A DNA stretch of 64,000 nt from GCA-2746235 sp049609225 (GCA_049609225.1 JBMYYH010000001.1:1-64000), one strand, 5' to 3'; positions 16,458-25,948 are shown, counted from the first letter of the stretch. Numbers and translations: made by a program. The notes: generated from the letters alone by a model not told the origin.

Positions 16458-19175
16458 TTACGACCCGTCGCCTTGAGGCGGCGGGTCGTTTTTCAATGCG
16501 TGGATATGGACATCCCGCTGAGGGAATGCGATCACAATACCTAGTTTGCGGAAGGCATCATCGATGGCCTCATGGAGCCGATCGACAATTTCGGCCCAGT
16601 ATTCCCGATTCCCGATGAATACCCTCAATTGGAAGTCTAGGCTGCTTTCCCCGAATCCTCGGAAGATCGCGACGGGCTCAGGGTCTCCCAGTACGAGGGG
16701 TTCTTCGCGGGCGCATTCAAGGAGGGCTCGCCTTACGGAATCGGTGTCGGACCCATATGCGATCCCGACGGGAACGATGATTCGAGTTACAGGATCGGTC
16801 AGGGTCCAATTGATCACACGTTGGGTAATGAACTCTTTGTTGGGGACCAGCATTTCCCGGCGATCATAATCCTGGATAGTGGTGGCCCTCATACGCAGCT
16901 GCATGACCTTCCCCTCCGAATCTCCTACGGTCACGATATCTCCTACGCGTATCGGGCGCTCGAAGAGGATAATAAGCCCCGAAACGAAGTTCGCAAAAAT
17001 CTCCTGGAGGCCGAAGGCCAAGCCGAAAGTGAGAGCGGCGGCCAACCACTGCAACTGATTCCAGCCGACCCCGATGACATGGAAGGTGGAGCCAAGGCCT
17101 ACCAGCAGGACAAAGTAACGAATCAAGGTTGTGGCGGCGTAGCGTGTTCCGCCATCAAGGGGGAGTCGTTGAAGAAGCGTCAACTCGAGCAGGGCCGGCA
17201 GGTTCCTTGCGAAAAGTAAAGTCACTATTAGCGCCACTGCCGCCAGCAGAATCTCACCAAGACTCAGGGGGTTGGCCGCCGCAGCTGTCGAAGCCATGGC
17301 TACTTCACCCTCCGTCAAACCATCTCGGGCAAGCAACGGCAGGGAGACGCGGTCGCTCCTTTCGGAGGAAGGAGCACCCTCCTCGGCCACTTGATTGGCC
17401 GCACCGCCGAATGTCGGCCACACCTCGAAATCGTTTAGGTTACTCAGGGCTGGGAATATGCCTCGCCAAAGGAGGAAAAGGCCTATGATCGTGGTTAAGG
17501 TCAGCGCGCTTCGGAACAACCGCCTAGTTTGGGCATCGACAGTCGGGATATCCACATGATCCATCTCCTGCGAGGCAAAATCGCCACTGACACCTAGTTC
17601 GGATCTCTCATCGGCGGAGGCACGTGCGGCTCTCGCTTCCAAGGCCTGGGCAAGGGCAAGTTGCCGCCGTGCGACGGCCAACCATCGATACAACAGCCCC
17701 TGGACCAGGAGAAGGACCGCCATCAACAGGAAGGTGGAGGCGAAAAGGACCAGGAATCGCTCGACCGTGAAGACGAAACCGAGGAAAGCCGCAACGCATA
17801 AAGCAAGTGGTACCCCTACACCCAATACACGCCAAAGCGGCCGCCATCTAAGGGTTATGGTGGTCTCCGATTGGGCAGGATCCTTTGCCGGGAACGCCCG
17901 CAAGACACGAAAAGTGAACAACGCAAGGGCCGTAAAAATGATCATGCATCCGAGCCTCCCCAATGTTTCACTCAGTGATCCCGCTTGCGCCGGGAAAGCG
18001 ATGAGCATCCCTGCGAGCCAAACCGGCTCCGACCAACGCATCTCCGCGATAAGGCGCCCGCTCGTTCCCGGATGCCAATGGAAGTGTATGGGGACGAGGC
18101 CGGCTGGCTCCAGTGCCCGGGTGATCACCCGGAAAAGAAGCCAAGCCTTGGCCACGGATTGAAGCTGTGCACCAATTGCCCAGGTGGTGGCATCTCCTGA
18201 ATCCTGGACTATTCCACCAAATACCCAAAGGAATAAGGGCAGCGGTAGTGCCAAGCAAACAGCAGCCCCGAGTGCGAAAATAGTCTTGCGGAAGTGGTCC
18301 GTCCGGACATGGCGAATGCAGGCATTCCATTCCATTCGTTTCACGAGCAAAACCTTCCTGCGAAGAACAAGGGCGGTTGCGAAGGCGACGCCGAAAAGCC
18401 AGGCGAAGCGCCGGCCAGGTGTTGATTCCGACCAGGCCCTGCTGACACTAAACTCCGCAAAGGACCGGATTATCCGTAAGGAGTCCGTGCCAATTGCGGC
18501 GAACCACTCGGCAACGGTTTGATTGGAACTGCGAATCCAAAGGACATTCTCGTCGATAAAGTTACGGTAATCCACGACTGCGAGCTCCAGTTCGCGGACC
18601 AACTCCAGGGATCTGGTCTTGACCGCAATCACCTTTTCGAGCTCCTCTAGTCTCTCCTTGGCGAGTCTATCCCGCATGCCGAATAGCTCCTCGAACCTGG
18701 ATTCGGATTCCCCGCCGAAACTTCGCAGCAACGCCTCCGGCGAGCGGGCATCCCCCAGGGATGCCGTCATCCAATCCACCAGGTCGTACCGAGCGATTTG
18801 TGTCGTGGCCAGGTCCATTTGAGCCTCAGACCTAAGGCGCCGTAAATCCACGGCCTCAGGTAGCCATTCCGAATCTCGGCGAAGGATGCTACCGGTACTG
18901 GAAGACATACCGGCTGTCTCGACCCTCTTCATGGAAATAAGGAGGCGTCGCCTGACCTCCGCTAGCTGCCTCCGGATCCTGGCCTGCTCCTGCTCCGCGA
19001 TGCGTAAGTGAGCTGGAGAGCCCATGGAAAACGTCTCCAGGCCTTGAAGATAATCCACATCCGACTCAATGCCCTCGACGATGGCAGGTGGTTCCTGCTC
19101 TTGGGCGAAAGTAGGTGCGGCAATCTGCCCCTGCACCAACAGCAGGGTCAAGTAAACCATTCGGCGGGCGATCAT
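16458..19175 (-). CDS. Large MscS-type mechanosensitive ion channel
   Basis: A 905-residue inner-membrane channel of the MscS superfamily (MscK/YnaI-like layout), expected to open under membrane tension and release solutes on osmotic downshock. An N-terminal signal-like helix precedes a periplasmic region rich in charged helices (to about residue 250). Several membrane segments follow, and the conserved MscS core is at the C-terminus: GLAFGLQEIFANFVSGLIIL pore-lining helix, then ERPIRVGDIVTVG and MLVPNKEFITQRVINWT in the beta domain. It starts inside the corA stop codon (ATGA), so both osmotic/ion transport genes are translated together. Confidence 0.9.
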   Translation of the reverse strand: MIARRMVYLTLLLVQGQIAAPTFAQEQEPPAIVEGIESDVDYLQGLETFSMGSPAHLRIAEQEQARIRRQLAEVRRRLLISMKRVETAGMSSSTGSILRRDSEWLPEAVDLRRLRSEAQMDLATTQIARYDLVDWMTASLGDARSPEALLRSFGGESESRFEELFGMRDRLAKERLEELEKVIAVKTRSLELVRELELAVVDYRNFIDENVLWIRSSNQTVAEWFAAIGTDSLRIIRSFAEFSVSRAWSESTPGRRFAWLFGVAFATALVLRRKVLLVKRMEWNACIRHVRTDHFRKTIFALGAAVCLALPLPLFLWVFGGIVQDSGDATTWAIGAQLQSVAKAWLLFRVITRALEPAGLVPIHFHWHPGTSGRLIAEMRWSEPVWLAGMLIAFPAQAGSLSETLGRLGCMIIFTALALFTFRVLRAFPAKDPAQSETTITLRWRPLWRVLGVGVPLALCVAAFLGFVFTVERFLVLFASTFLLMAVLLLVQGLLYRWLAVARRQLALAQALEARAARASADERSELGVSGDFASQEMDHVDIPTVDAQTRRLFRSALTLTTIIGLFLLWRGIFPALSNLNDFEVWPTFGGAANQVAEEGAPSSERSDRVSLPLLARDGLTEGEVAMASTAAAANPLSLGEILLAAVALIVTLLFARNLPALLELTLLQRLPLDGGTRYAATTLIRYFVLLVGLGSTFHVIGVGWNQLQWLAAALTFGLAFGLQEIFANFVSGLIILFERPIRVGDIVTVGDSEGKVMQLRMRATTIQDYDRREMLVPNKEFITQRVINWTLTDPVTRIIVPVGIAYGSDTDSVRRALLECAREEPLVLGDPEPVAIFRGFGESSLDFQLRVFIGNREYWAEIVDRLHEAIDDAFRKLGIVIAFPQRDVHIHALKNDPPPQGDGS
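16460..16493 (+). terminator. Strong Rho-independent terminator of the subtilase gene
   Basis: ACGACCCGTCGCC and GGCGGCGGGTCGT form a 13-base-pair stem (one G-T pair) with a TTGA loop, followed by TTTTT. It serves plus-strand transcription. The whole hairpin also lies inside the last codons of the convergent MscS-type gene, which ends at 16458. Confidence 0.9.
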
Positions 19176-20275
19176 GACTTTCTACCTAACCAACCCAGTT
19201 TGCGGAAAAGGGCAAGTAATCCGACGACCAGGACCACATTGACCACCCAGAACGCCAAGTATCCGAACCGCCAATGGAGTTCCGGTAAGTTCCAGGGCTC
19301 CGTCGTATCAAAGTTCATCCCGTAGATTCCCGCGATGAAGGTCAGTGGGATGAAAATCGTACTGACAATGGTGAGGACCTTCATGACCTCATTGGTCCGT
19401 TGCCCGACCAGGTTCAAATGGGCGTCCACTAGACTTGCAGCCAGGTCACGGTAACTCTCAATTACCTCCAAGGTCTGGGTCAAGTGGTCGAGGGTGTCTC
19501 TGAGATGTAACTGGTGCTGTTCCCGAACCGGGGAATCGCCTGATTTCGATAGGGAGTGCAGGACCTCGCGCATTGGCCAGGCCGAACGACGGAACAGCGC
19601 CAGGTCACGCCGGATCCCATAGATCTCCGACAGCACCTCATGATCCTGGCCATCAAGGACACGATCCTCAAGGTCATCAAGGCGGTCCCCATACTCTTCA
19701 AGGATCGGGAAGTACCCATCAACGACGGCGTCCAGGATCATGATGGCAAGGTAATCCGCACCGCCAGACCTGATTGCCACCCGTCCTCGATGGAGGCGGT
19801 CTCGGATACCCGATAACCCAGTGAGGCCAGGCTCATGCACCGTGAGGAGAAGGCCTTCCCGAAGGAATAGACTGACCTGGGTCCACTCCAGATGCCCTTC
19901 TTCATCCAGGAGGAAGGCCCGCAGTGCCAGGAAATGGAAATCCTCATAAGGCTCCACCTTTGGCCGCTGACCGATGTTCTGCGCATCTGCAAGAGCCAAT
20001 GGATGAAACTCGAGACGCTCACATAACTCCGCCAGAGCAGTGCCGTCTCCAAGCCCTTCGACATCGATCCATTGAACCCATTCCGGTTCCAGTGGATATT
20101 GAAGCCCAGTGACCACACATTGATCATCCTCTCGGAGCTCCGTGGAGTGGTACTCCATGATCCGGACGACGCTCGACTTGGAGGGCTCAAGTCCATCGGT
20201 GACCAGGTTTCCAGGAGGCGCTCCAGGCTTCGTGAAGGCGCGACGGAATAGCTTCGAATTTTTCCTATTTGCCAC
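19172..20275 (-). CDS. corA: CorA-type magnesium/cobalt transporter
   Basis: A 367-residue CorA channel for divalent cations, mainly Mg2+. The long cytoplasmic alpha/beta and coiled helix region is followed by two C-terminal membrane helices joined by the signature YGMNF (in FIAGIYGMNFDT). The loop after it is acidic and the tail is positively charged, as in the family. The start is a GTG at 20275, overlapping the end of the selenocysteine peroxiredoxin gene by 11 bases. Its stop overlaps the MscS-type gene. The three genes form an operon. Confidence 0.93.
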   Translation of the reverse strand: MANRKNSKLFRRAFTKPGAPPGNLVTDGLEPSKSSVVRIMEYHSTELREDDQCVVTGLQYPLEPEWVQWIDVEGLGDGTALAELCERLEFHPLALADAQNIGQRPKVEPYEDFHFLALRAFLLDEEGHLEWTQVSLFLREGLLLTVHEPGLTGLSGIRDRLHRGRVAIRSGGADYLAIMILDAVVDGYFPILEEYGDRLDDLEDRVLDGQDHEVLSEIYGIRRDLALFRRSAWPMREVLHSLSKSGDSPVREQHQLHLRDTLDHLTQTLEVIESYRDLAASLVDAHLNLVGQRTNEVMKVLTIVSTIFIPLTFIAGIYGMNFDTTEPWNLPELHWRFGYLAFWVVNVVLVVGLLALFRKLGWLGRKS

Positions 20276-20759
20276 CTGCCATCACCTCCAGCAATAACGC
20301 GGCTTGACCTCCGGGATCATCGGCTGCCATGGCGTGCTCGATAATTCCATCGGGACCGATCACGAATGTGTAACGCTGTGCATATTGGTCCCGCACATCC
20401 TTCACGGCACCGAAAGCGAGACATACGGAGCGGCTCTCGTCCGAAAGCAGCTGAAAAGGAAAGTCGAACTTGTTGCGGAATGCCGCATTCTCGGTGACAG
20501 CATCCACCGATACGCCGAAGACGAGGATGCCACGCTCCTCGAAATCCTGGATTCGATCACGGAACCCTTGGCCTTGCTTCGTTCAGCCTGGGGTGTCTGC
20601 TTTCGGGAAGAACCACAGGACCGCCCGACGTCCGCGAAGATCCCCTGCGGTGACAGGGAATCTATTGCAGTCGAGGGCGGAGAAGTCAGGACAGGGAGAA
20701 CCGGGGTTCAGCATGGTCGGTGGGCCTTTAAGAAACCTGGAGAGGAAGGTGCGGAGCAT
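20265..20759 (-). CDS. Selenocysteine-containing peroxiredoxin (Bcp/PrxQ type)
   Basis: A 164-residue peroxiredoxin read through one in-frame TGA at 20585-20583, interpreted as selenocysteine. Sequence before it (LRGRRAVLWFFPKADTPG) and after it (TKQGQGFRDRIQDFEERG) is collinear with Bcp/PrxQ proteins, and the TGA takes exactly the place of the peroxidatic cysteine (residue 59). The enzyme should reduce peroxides. The resolving cysteine usually five residues later is glutamine, so it is a one-Sec type. A six-pair hairpin with loop CGUGAUC follows the TGA and fits a bacterial SECIS. The ATG at 20759 is preferred for its upstream GACGAGG; an ATG at 20714 is possible. It is first in an operon with corA. 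A simple nonsense mutation is the alternative. Confidence 0.85.
20546..20571 (-). promoter_or_regulatory. Candidate bacterial SECIS element of the peroxiredoxin gene
   Basis: On the minus strand, starting 15 bases after the TGA, GGGUUC pairs with GAAUCC around the seven-base loop CGUGAUC. A flanking CC/GG pair extends the helix across a small internal loop. The loop G is 23 nt downstream of the TGA, inside the 16-37 nt range usual for bacterial SECIS hairpins, and the loop carries GU as in SelB-binding elements. Confidence 0.75.
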
Positions 20760-20790
20760 GGAAGCCTCGTCCCCTACGATAACGCCTGAC

Positions 20791-21420
20791 ATGCCGAAGC
20801 CCACCTTGCTCTACATCGCGGATCCCATGTGCAGCTGGTGCTGGGGATTCGCCCCGCAATTGCGGCGGATTCGCGAGGCCCTGCCGCATTTGCCGGTGCG
20901 GATCGTGCTTGGGGGCCTGGCGCCGGACACCGAGGAGCCCATGCCGTCGGACATGCGCCGCTATGTGCAGCAGGCCTGGGACGCGGTGGAAACGACCGCA
21001 GGAGTCTCCTTCAATCGGGAGTTCTGGGATGGGCGGCATGCGGACATCCGGCGCTCCACCTACCCCGCTTGCCGCGCCGTAGTCCTGGCCCGCACGGAGG
21101 GCAAGGAGATGGCCATGTTCGATGCGATCCAACGCGCCTATTACCTCGAGGCGCGCAACCCGAGCCGTGCCGATGTCCTCGCGGACTGCGGCGAGGCCAT
21201 CGGGTTGTCCTTGGGGCGGCAAACGTTCCTGGAATCCCTGCATGCATCGACCACCCAATCCATGCTCGAGGCGGACCTGCAGTTGCGCGGTGCACTCGGC
21301 GCGAACACCTTTCCCAGCTTGGGGCTGATGGGTACGGGACTGCCCGAGCCAGGATTGGTCCTCCACCGCGGTTGGGGAACTGCGAAGGAGCTGGTGCCAC
21401 GTCTCGAGGCGAGCCTCTAG
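20791..21420 (+). CDS. DsbA family thioredoxin-fold protein
   Basis: A 209-residue DsbA-like protein with the thioredoxin-fold start TLLYIADPMCSWCWGF, giving a CxxC pair (CSWC) near residue 14, and an inserted helical domain. The TFPSLGLMG stretch supplies the cis-proline loop. No signal peptide is seen, so it probably works in the cytoplasm as an oxidoreductase of the FrnE/DsbA type. It is divergent from the peroxiredoxin gene and the two leaders overlap. The start at 20791 is chosen because similarity begins there; an ATG at 20758 in the same frame is possible. Confidence 0.8.
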   Translation: MPKPTLLYIADPMCSWCWGFAPQLRRIREALPHLPVRIVLGGLAPDTEEPMPSDMRRYVQQAWDAVETTAGVSFNREFWDGRHADIRRSTYPACRAVVLARTEGKEMAMFDAIQRAYYLEARNPSRADVLADCGEAIGLSLGRQTFLESLHASTTQSMLEADLQLRGALGANTFPSLGLMGTGLPEPGLVLHRGWGTAKELVPRLEASL

Positions 21421-21429
21421 ACTGACGGC

Positions 21430-21885
21430 ATGGCCGTAAAAGCAGAGACCGTCCCCGCCTACCTCGACAGCCTCCCCGACGACCGCAAGGCCGCCATGAA
21501 GAAGCTGCGCACCGTGATCCGCAAGAACCTGCCGAAAGGGTTCAAGGAAGTCATCAACTACAACATGCCGTCGTGGGTCGTCCCGCATTCGAAATACCCG
21601 GATGGCTACCACTGCACTCCCGACCTGCCGCTGCCCTTCCTCGGCATGGCTTCGCAGAAGAACTTCATCGCGCTCTATCACATGGGCATCTACGCCGATG
21701 CCAAGCTGATGACCTGGTTCGAGAAGCAATGGCCCAAGCACATGAGCACCAAGCTCGATATGGGCAAGAGCTGCATCCGTTTCAAGAAGATCGAGACCAT
21801 CCCCTACGATTTGATCGGCGAGCTGTTGGCGAAGATGTCGCCGGAGGCTTGGATCAAACTGTACGAGAAGAACGTCAAAGGTTGA
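21430..21885 (+). CDS. DUF1801 domain protein
   Basis: A 151-residue protein of the DUF1801 (YdhG-like) family, structurally similar to bacterial proteins of unknown role. Typical features are the N-terminal YLDSLPDDRKAAMKKLRTVI helix, the GFKEVINYNMPSW segment, and FIALYHMGIYA followed by the basic MGKSCIRFKK. It starts nine bases after the DsbA-like gene and its TGA shares a base with the next ATG (TGATG), so the three may be cotranscribed. No activity is assigned. Confidence 0.85.
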   Translation: MAVKAETVPAYLDSLPDDRKAAMKKLRTVIRKNLPKGFKEVINYNMPSWVVPHSKYPDGYHCTPDLPLPFLGMASQKNFIALYHMGIYADAKLMTWFEKQWPKHMSTKLDMGKSCIRFKKIETIPYDLIGELLAKMSPEAWIKLYEKNVKG

Positions 21886-22313
21886 TGCGGGATCCGGAAC
21901 TGCTGCAGGAATTCGAGAGCGGCACGCTGGCTTTCGAGTTGTACCGGCAGCATGTTTATCACGTGCGCATCGCCTACCTGCTGCTGCAACGGGATGGTTT
22001 CGAACTGGCGCTCCAGAACATGCGTCGATGCATCAAGGTGATGAACGAACGCAATGAAGTACCTGAGGGTCCGCGTTCGGGTTACAACGAGACCACGACG
22101 CATGCGCTGTTGTGGTTGATTCACGTCGTCATGCGGGGTCAAGGAGAGGCCTTTCCAGTTGCAGACAGCGCGGCGTTTTTCGACACGCATCCACAGTTGC
22201 ACACCAAGCACATCCTGCGTTTGTTCTATTCGCCCGAGCGGCGGTTGGATCCACGGGCGAAGGCGGAGTTCCTGGAGCCGGACTTAGGTCCGTTGCCGCT
22301 GCTCAACGCCTGA
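21885..22313 (+). CDS. Conserved hypothetical protein
   Basis: A 142-residue soluble, helix-rich protein. The pattern QHVYHVRIAYLLLQRDGFE near residues 20-38 and YNETTTHALLWLIH near residues 67-80 matches a widespread small family of conserved hypothetical proteins whose conserved histidines could bind a metal, although that is only a guess. The ATG at 21885 overlaps the stop of the DUF1801 gene. Its end overlaps the convergent phosphatase gene by 11 bases. Confidence 0.7.
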   Translation: MRDPELLQEFESGTLAFELYRQHVYHVRIAYLLLQRDGFELALQNMRRCIKVMNERNEVPEGPRSGYNETTTHALLWLIHVVMRGQGEAFPVADSAAFFDTHPQLHTKHILRLFYSPERRLDPRAKAEFLEPDLGPLPLLNA

Positions 22314-24768
22314 GCACATAGGGCCAGCCGGGATACTGGCTGGCTCCTTCGTCGCGCGGGTGCACCCACCGCGGCCAACACTCGAAAGTGATGGTTGCAG
22401 CGGCACGATCAAAACGCACGATGCCATAGCCCGGCATCCGGTCGTACAGCGCGCTCGGCTGACGTCCGCTGTTCACCGGATTGGCGACGGCCCACACGGT
22501 GAGCAGATTGCCGAAGCCGTCGAGGAAGTCTCCGGTGTAATGCGGCGCATCGGGTTCTGGATTGCCACCATGCACTGGCGGCCACCAACGTCGCGGCCAG
22601 GTGTTGGCAACGGCGGGTGCGGTGAAAGCGAAGGTGCCGTCGCGGTGGGCATCGACTCCGTATTGCAGGAGGCTGCCGAGATGTTGATCGCCGGCAAGGT
22701 GGATGGCGTCGGCGGTGCGCAGGTAGGAAACCGCGCGCAGGCGTGCGGACTGTGGCCAACCGCCGGAATCGGTATCCGCGGCGAAGCGATAATCCTCGGG
22801 ATATTCACCGGTCTCGGGAATGGGCAGACTCGGCAATACACCACCTCCATCGGCTTTCACGGGCAGCGTCGCGATGTTCACGAAGGGAGTTTGTGACAAC
22901 AGGACTTTGGTCCAGGCATTGGGATCACGCTCTTGCGACCAGGCGTCGAGCATGGCTTCTTGGCGTGGACCAAGCAGTTGAGCACCAGCCACGTCGGCGT
23001 CGCGCGGATCGAATCCATCGGCTTGGAACCAACCGTTCTTCACTTGGCCTTGGGGGACGACGTCGGAGGCGGAGTCCTTGAACTGGCGGTCCGCGACGAC
23101 GGCGAAATCAATGCCGCCATAGGTGAAGGTGGTGCCGTAGACGGAGATGTCTTGAGCACTGGGCATCGGGTCGGCTGGATCCGGCAGATGCGAGGTCTGC
23201 GTCTTATGGACCATGTTGATGAAGGCCGGAGGATGCACGTATCCCCCTGAATCCTGGGCCGTGAGACCGCGGGATCGATCCGCCTTCGCGCGACGTCCTC
23301 CCGCTCCCCAAAGATTGCCTTGGTAGACATCGTGGTCATCCGGAATCGTGATGGTCGGATGCACCGCCGTGAGTTCGCGGAAGCTCCAGCACCACCGCGA
23401 CCACTTATAGAGATAGTCCAACTGCAGTTTCTCCAGACTGCGCGCATCCACCGGATCGAGATCTCCTTCATAGAGTTGATCGCCGGCGAAGTAGAGCATG
23501 TCCGGATTCTGCGCCTTCACATGCGCGACGGTCTCCGCATGCGGGAACCAGATGCTGTCCCCATTCCACTGCAGGCTTCCGACGTAATGCTTCACGCAGT
23601 TCAACGACGCGACCACTACTTCCTGCTGACGACTATCCGGCTCCGCTTCGATGCGACCCGGCCAAACATGCCACTTATGCAGCTCCTCCCCGCGCAGCAT
23701 GTAGCGCACGCGATAGGCATGATTGCGACTGCTATCCCAATCCTCCAGGCGGAAGCGGAACACCGAAGCAGGTTGTTCCAGACTCGCAAGGCTGCGCATC
23801 TCCCAGCGCCCACCTTCCGGACGCACCCACAACTCCGCTTGTTGCGTATCGAGCCTTCCCAACGGCCCCATCTGCGCAGTCAACTTGAGCACGCCATCAG
23901 CGACAGTGTATTGCGTGGCTAAGACTGGACCGAAAGCGCGATCCGCATGATTCTCCACCAGGGTTCCCTTGACGGTGAAATCCCCGAATTCGAAACCCAT
24001 GCCGGTGTCTTGCGGCCCGAGATGACTGACCAAACCAATCAGCCCATCGACCTTATGCAAGGGCAAGTCATCCACCACGAGGGAAGCCAGAGGACGATAG
24101 GAATTCGGCACCATGGTGGTCACCGTCAGGCGTGCGCGCGCACCGTGAACTTCCACGTGTGCCATCAAGCGCACCATGCCGCGCGTCTGCATGACATCCT
24201 TAGGCACTTCCGATTCCGTCAGCAGCGGCAACTCCCCTTCCTTCAAGGCGCCGCCGATGCTCCACGCACCGCCACCACTTGCTGGAACCCCGTTGTCGAA
24301 GATACGAATCCGTCCGAAGCCATCGGTGGTCACGAACAGGCCACCATCGATGGCGGGACGATGATGCACTTGGGCGCTGATGCGGTAATCCACGTCGCGT
24401 CCGCCTGCGCCCAGCAGGAAACCGCTCCATCCATGCTCGGAAGGTTTGCGCGCCGAGGTTTCCGTGGTCTTCGCCACTGCTCCGGTAACCACTTCCACGA
24501 ACAAGGTGCCATCACCCGGAGCGACCTCAAAAGTCAGGGCCATCAAGGTGCGCAAAGGCAACTTCGCGGATGCTTCCACGCACTGCAAGCGCCCATCTTG
24601 AAGACGCCAGTCCTGCATTCGATTGGCCCAATATTCCGGCCCAATCCAAACTCGATCCGGGGAACCTGCCCAAGTGGCGCCGCCCAGGTCCGTCTTCATT
24701 GTCGGCGTGGTGCAGGTCACCAGCGGGAGCAGTAGGAAAAACGCGGCTGTACGCGGTCGGATAGCCAT
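22303..24768 (-). CDS. PhoD-like metallophosphatase lipoprotein
   Basis: An 821-residue exported protein. The N-terminus has a signal sequence ending in a lipobox-like LVTC, so it is probably lipid-anchored; for that reason the ATG at 24768 is preferred over the upstream one at 24792. The first 380 residues look beta-rich. The C-terminal half is a PhoD-type calcineurin-like phosphatase domain with MLYFAGDQLYEGD, TITIPDDHDVYQGN and DAIHLAGDQH metal-binding motifs. Family members are phosphodiesterases or alkaline phosphatases active outside the cell. No phosphate-regulation site was recognised. Confidence 0.85.
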   Translation of the reverse strand: MAIRPRTAAFFLLLPLVTCTTPTMKTDLGGATWAGSPDRVWIGPEYWANRMQDWRLQDGRLQCVEASAKLPLRTLMALTFEVAPGDGTLFVEVVTGAVAKTTETSARKPSEHGWSGFLLGAGGRDVDYRISAQVHHRPAIDGGLFVTTDGFGRIRIFDNGVPASGGGAWSIGGALKEGELPLLTESEVPKDVMQTRGMVRLMAHVEVHGARARLTVTTMVPNSYRPLASLVVDDLPLHKVDGLIGLVSHLGPQDTGMGFEFGDFTVKGTLVENHADRAFGPVLATQYTVADGVLKLTAQMGPLGRLDTQQAELWVRPEGGRWEMRSLASLEQPASVFRFRLEDWDSSRNHAYRVRYMLRGEELHKWHVWPGRIEAEPDSRQQEVVVASLNCVKHYVGSLQWNGDSIWFPHAETVAHVKAQNPDMLYFAGDQLYEGDLDPVDARSLEKLQLDYLYKWSRWCWSFRELTAVHPTITIPDDHDVYQGNLWGAGGRRAKADRSRGLTAQDSGGYVHPPAFINMVHKTQTSHLPDPADPMPSAQDISVYGTTFTYGGIDFAVVADRQFKDSASDVVPQGQVKNGWFQADGFDPRDADVAGAQLLGPRQEAMLDAWSQERDPNAWTKVLLSQTPFVNIATLPVKADGGGVLPSLPIPETGEYPEDYRFAADTDSGGWPQSARLRAVSYLRTADAIHLAGDQHLGSLLQYGVDAHRDGTFAFTAPAVANTWPRRWWPPVHGGNPEPDAPHYTGDFLDGFGNLLTVWAVANPVNSGRQPSALYDRMPGYGIVRFDRAAATITFECWPRWVHPRDEGASQYPGWPYVLRR

Positions 24769-24817
24769 GGCGGCAAGTCTACTGCCCCCCAACCCCGGAA
24801 TCGGTTAGCCTTGGGAC

Positions 24818-25948
24818 ATGAGTTCGCCACGCGAGTTCGACCTCATCCTGCAAGGCGCTACTGGTTTCACGGGGCATCTCGCCGCAGAGGAGATTGCATT
24901 GCGCGCGCCGCAAGGATTCCGCTGGGCCGTGGCAGGGCGTGATGTCATCCGCACTTCCGCGCTCGCACAACGCTTCGGTGTGGATCCAGTCATCGCCGAC
25001 GGCCTCGATGCCCGCGCCAATGATGCTTTGGCCGCGCGCACTCAAGTCGTGATCAGTTGCGCCGGCCCCTTTGCGCGTTACGGCAAACATCTTGCGGATG
25101 CATGCGTGACCCATGGCACCCACTATGCCGACATTAGCGGCGAGGGTTCCTGGATTCGCGGATTGATCGAGGAGCATCACGCGGTTTGCCAGGAGCGCAG
25201 CATCACCATGATTCCTGCAGCAGGTTTCGACAGTGTGCCGTCCGACCTTGCGGTGATGGCGATGCGGGAGCAACTCGGTCCCGAAGTTGCCATCCAAGGT
25301 TTCTTCACCATTCGCGGCGGCTTCAATGGCGGCACCCTGTTTTCAGGAATCGCCATGGCGGAAGACCAAGGAGCCGATTCGGTGCCGCAGGCTTCCAAGA
25401 CGAGCTCGATCTTCCCGGTGCCTTGCCTGAAGCGTTGGGCAACGCCGTTCCTGATGGCGCCGGTGAATGAAGCCACGGTGGCGCGCAGTCTGGAACTGTC
25501 CGAGGAGATCGCAACATCTCCCGACCTCTATCCGGCCTATCGTGAATTTATGTGCGTGCGCGGGAAGATGCGCGCGCAGGGCGTCCGCCTGGGATTGAAA
25601 ATGATCGAAGGGATGTTCCGCAGTCGCTTCGGCCGCTCGATGCTTCAACGCTTCGGCCCGAAGCCTGGTGAAGGTCCAAGTGAAGAGGATATTCGGAATG
25701 GATTCGCGCGACTGACCTTGGTCGCCGGTTCGCTCGAGGTTCCACTTGCCAAACGTACTTGGAGTTGGACGGGTGATCCCAGCAATCGCATCACCGTGAA
25801 CAGTTTGGTCCAAACAGGCCTCGCTCTCGCCCATGGAGAAGCAATTGCAGCAGGGGTCCTTACTCCGGCATCTGGACTCGGCCAAGGATTACTCGATCGC
25901 CTGCTCGAGACCGGAGCCGTGCGCGAAGAACCTGCGGCTGATTCCTAG
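24818..25948 (+). CDS. Saccharopine dehydrogenase-like NAD(P)-binding oxidoreductase
   Basis: A 376-residue enzyme whose N-terminus is a Rossmann domain of the trans-acting enoyl reductase/saccharopine dehydrogenase-like family: FDLILQGATGFTGHLAAEEI (residues 5-24) is the dinucleotide loop. VVISCAGPFARYG and YADISGEGSW are typical family blocks. Homologues include mycobacterial enoyl reductases acting on lipid intermediates; the substrate here is unknown. It starts divergently from the phosphatase lipoprotein and its end overlaps the convergent DUF1801 gene by four bases. Confidence 0.85.
   Translation: MSSPREFDLILQGATGFTGHLAAEEIALRAPQGFRWAVAGRDVIRTSALAQRFGVDPVIADGLDARANDALAARTQVVISCAGPFARYGKHLADACVTHGTHYADISGEGSWIRGLIEEHHAVCQERSITMIPAAGFDSVPSDLAVMAMREQLGPEVAIQGFFTIRGGFNGGTLFSGIAMAEDQGADSVPQASKTSSIFPVPCLKRWATPFLMAPVNEATVARSLELSEEIATSPDLYPAYREFMCVRGKMRAQGVRLGLKMIEGMFRSRFGRSMLQRFGPKPGEGPSEEDIRNGFARLTLVAGSLEVPLAKRTWSWTGDPSNRITVNSLVQTGLALAHGEAIAAGVLTPASGLGQGLLDRLLETGAVREEPAADS

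Noticed and set aside
20583..20585. Nonsense mutation making the peroxiredoxin a pseudogene
   Set aside because: The stop is exactly at the catalytic residue, both halves are otherwise intact, a SECIS-like hairpin follows, and a second gene in the window shows the same combination.
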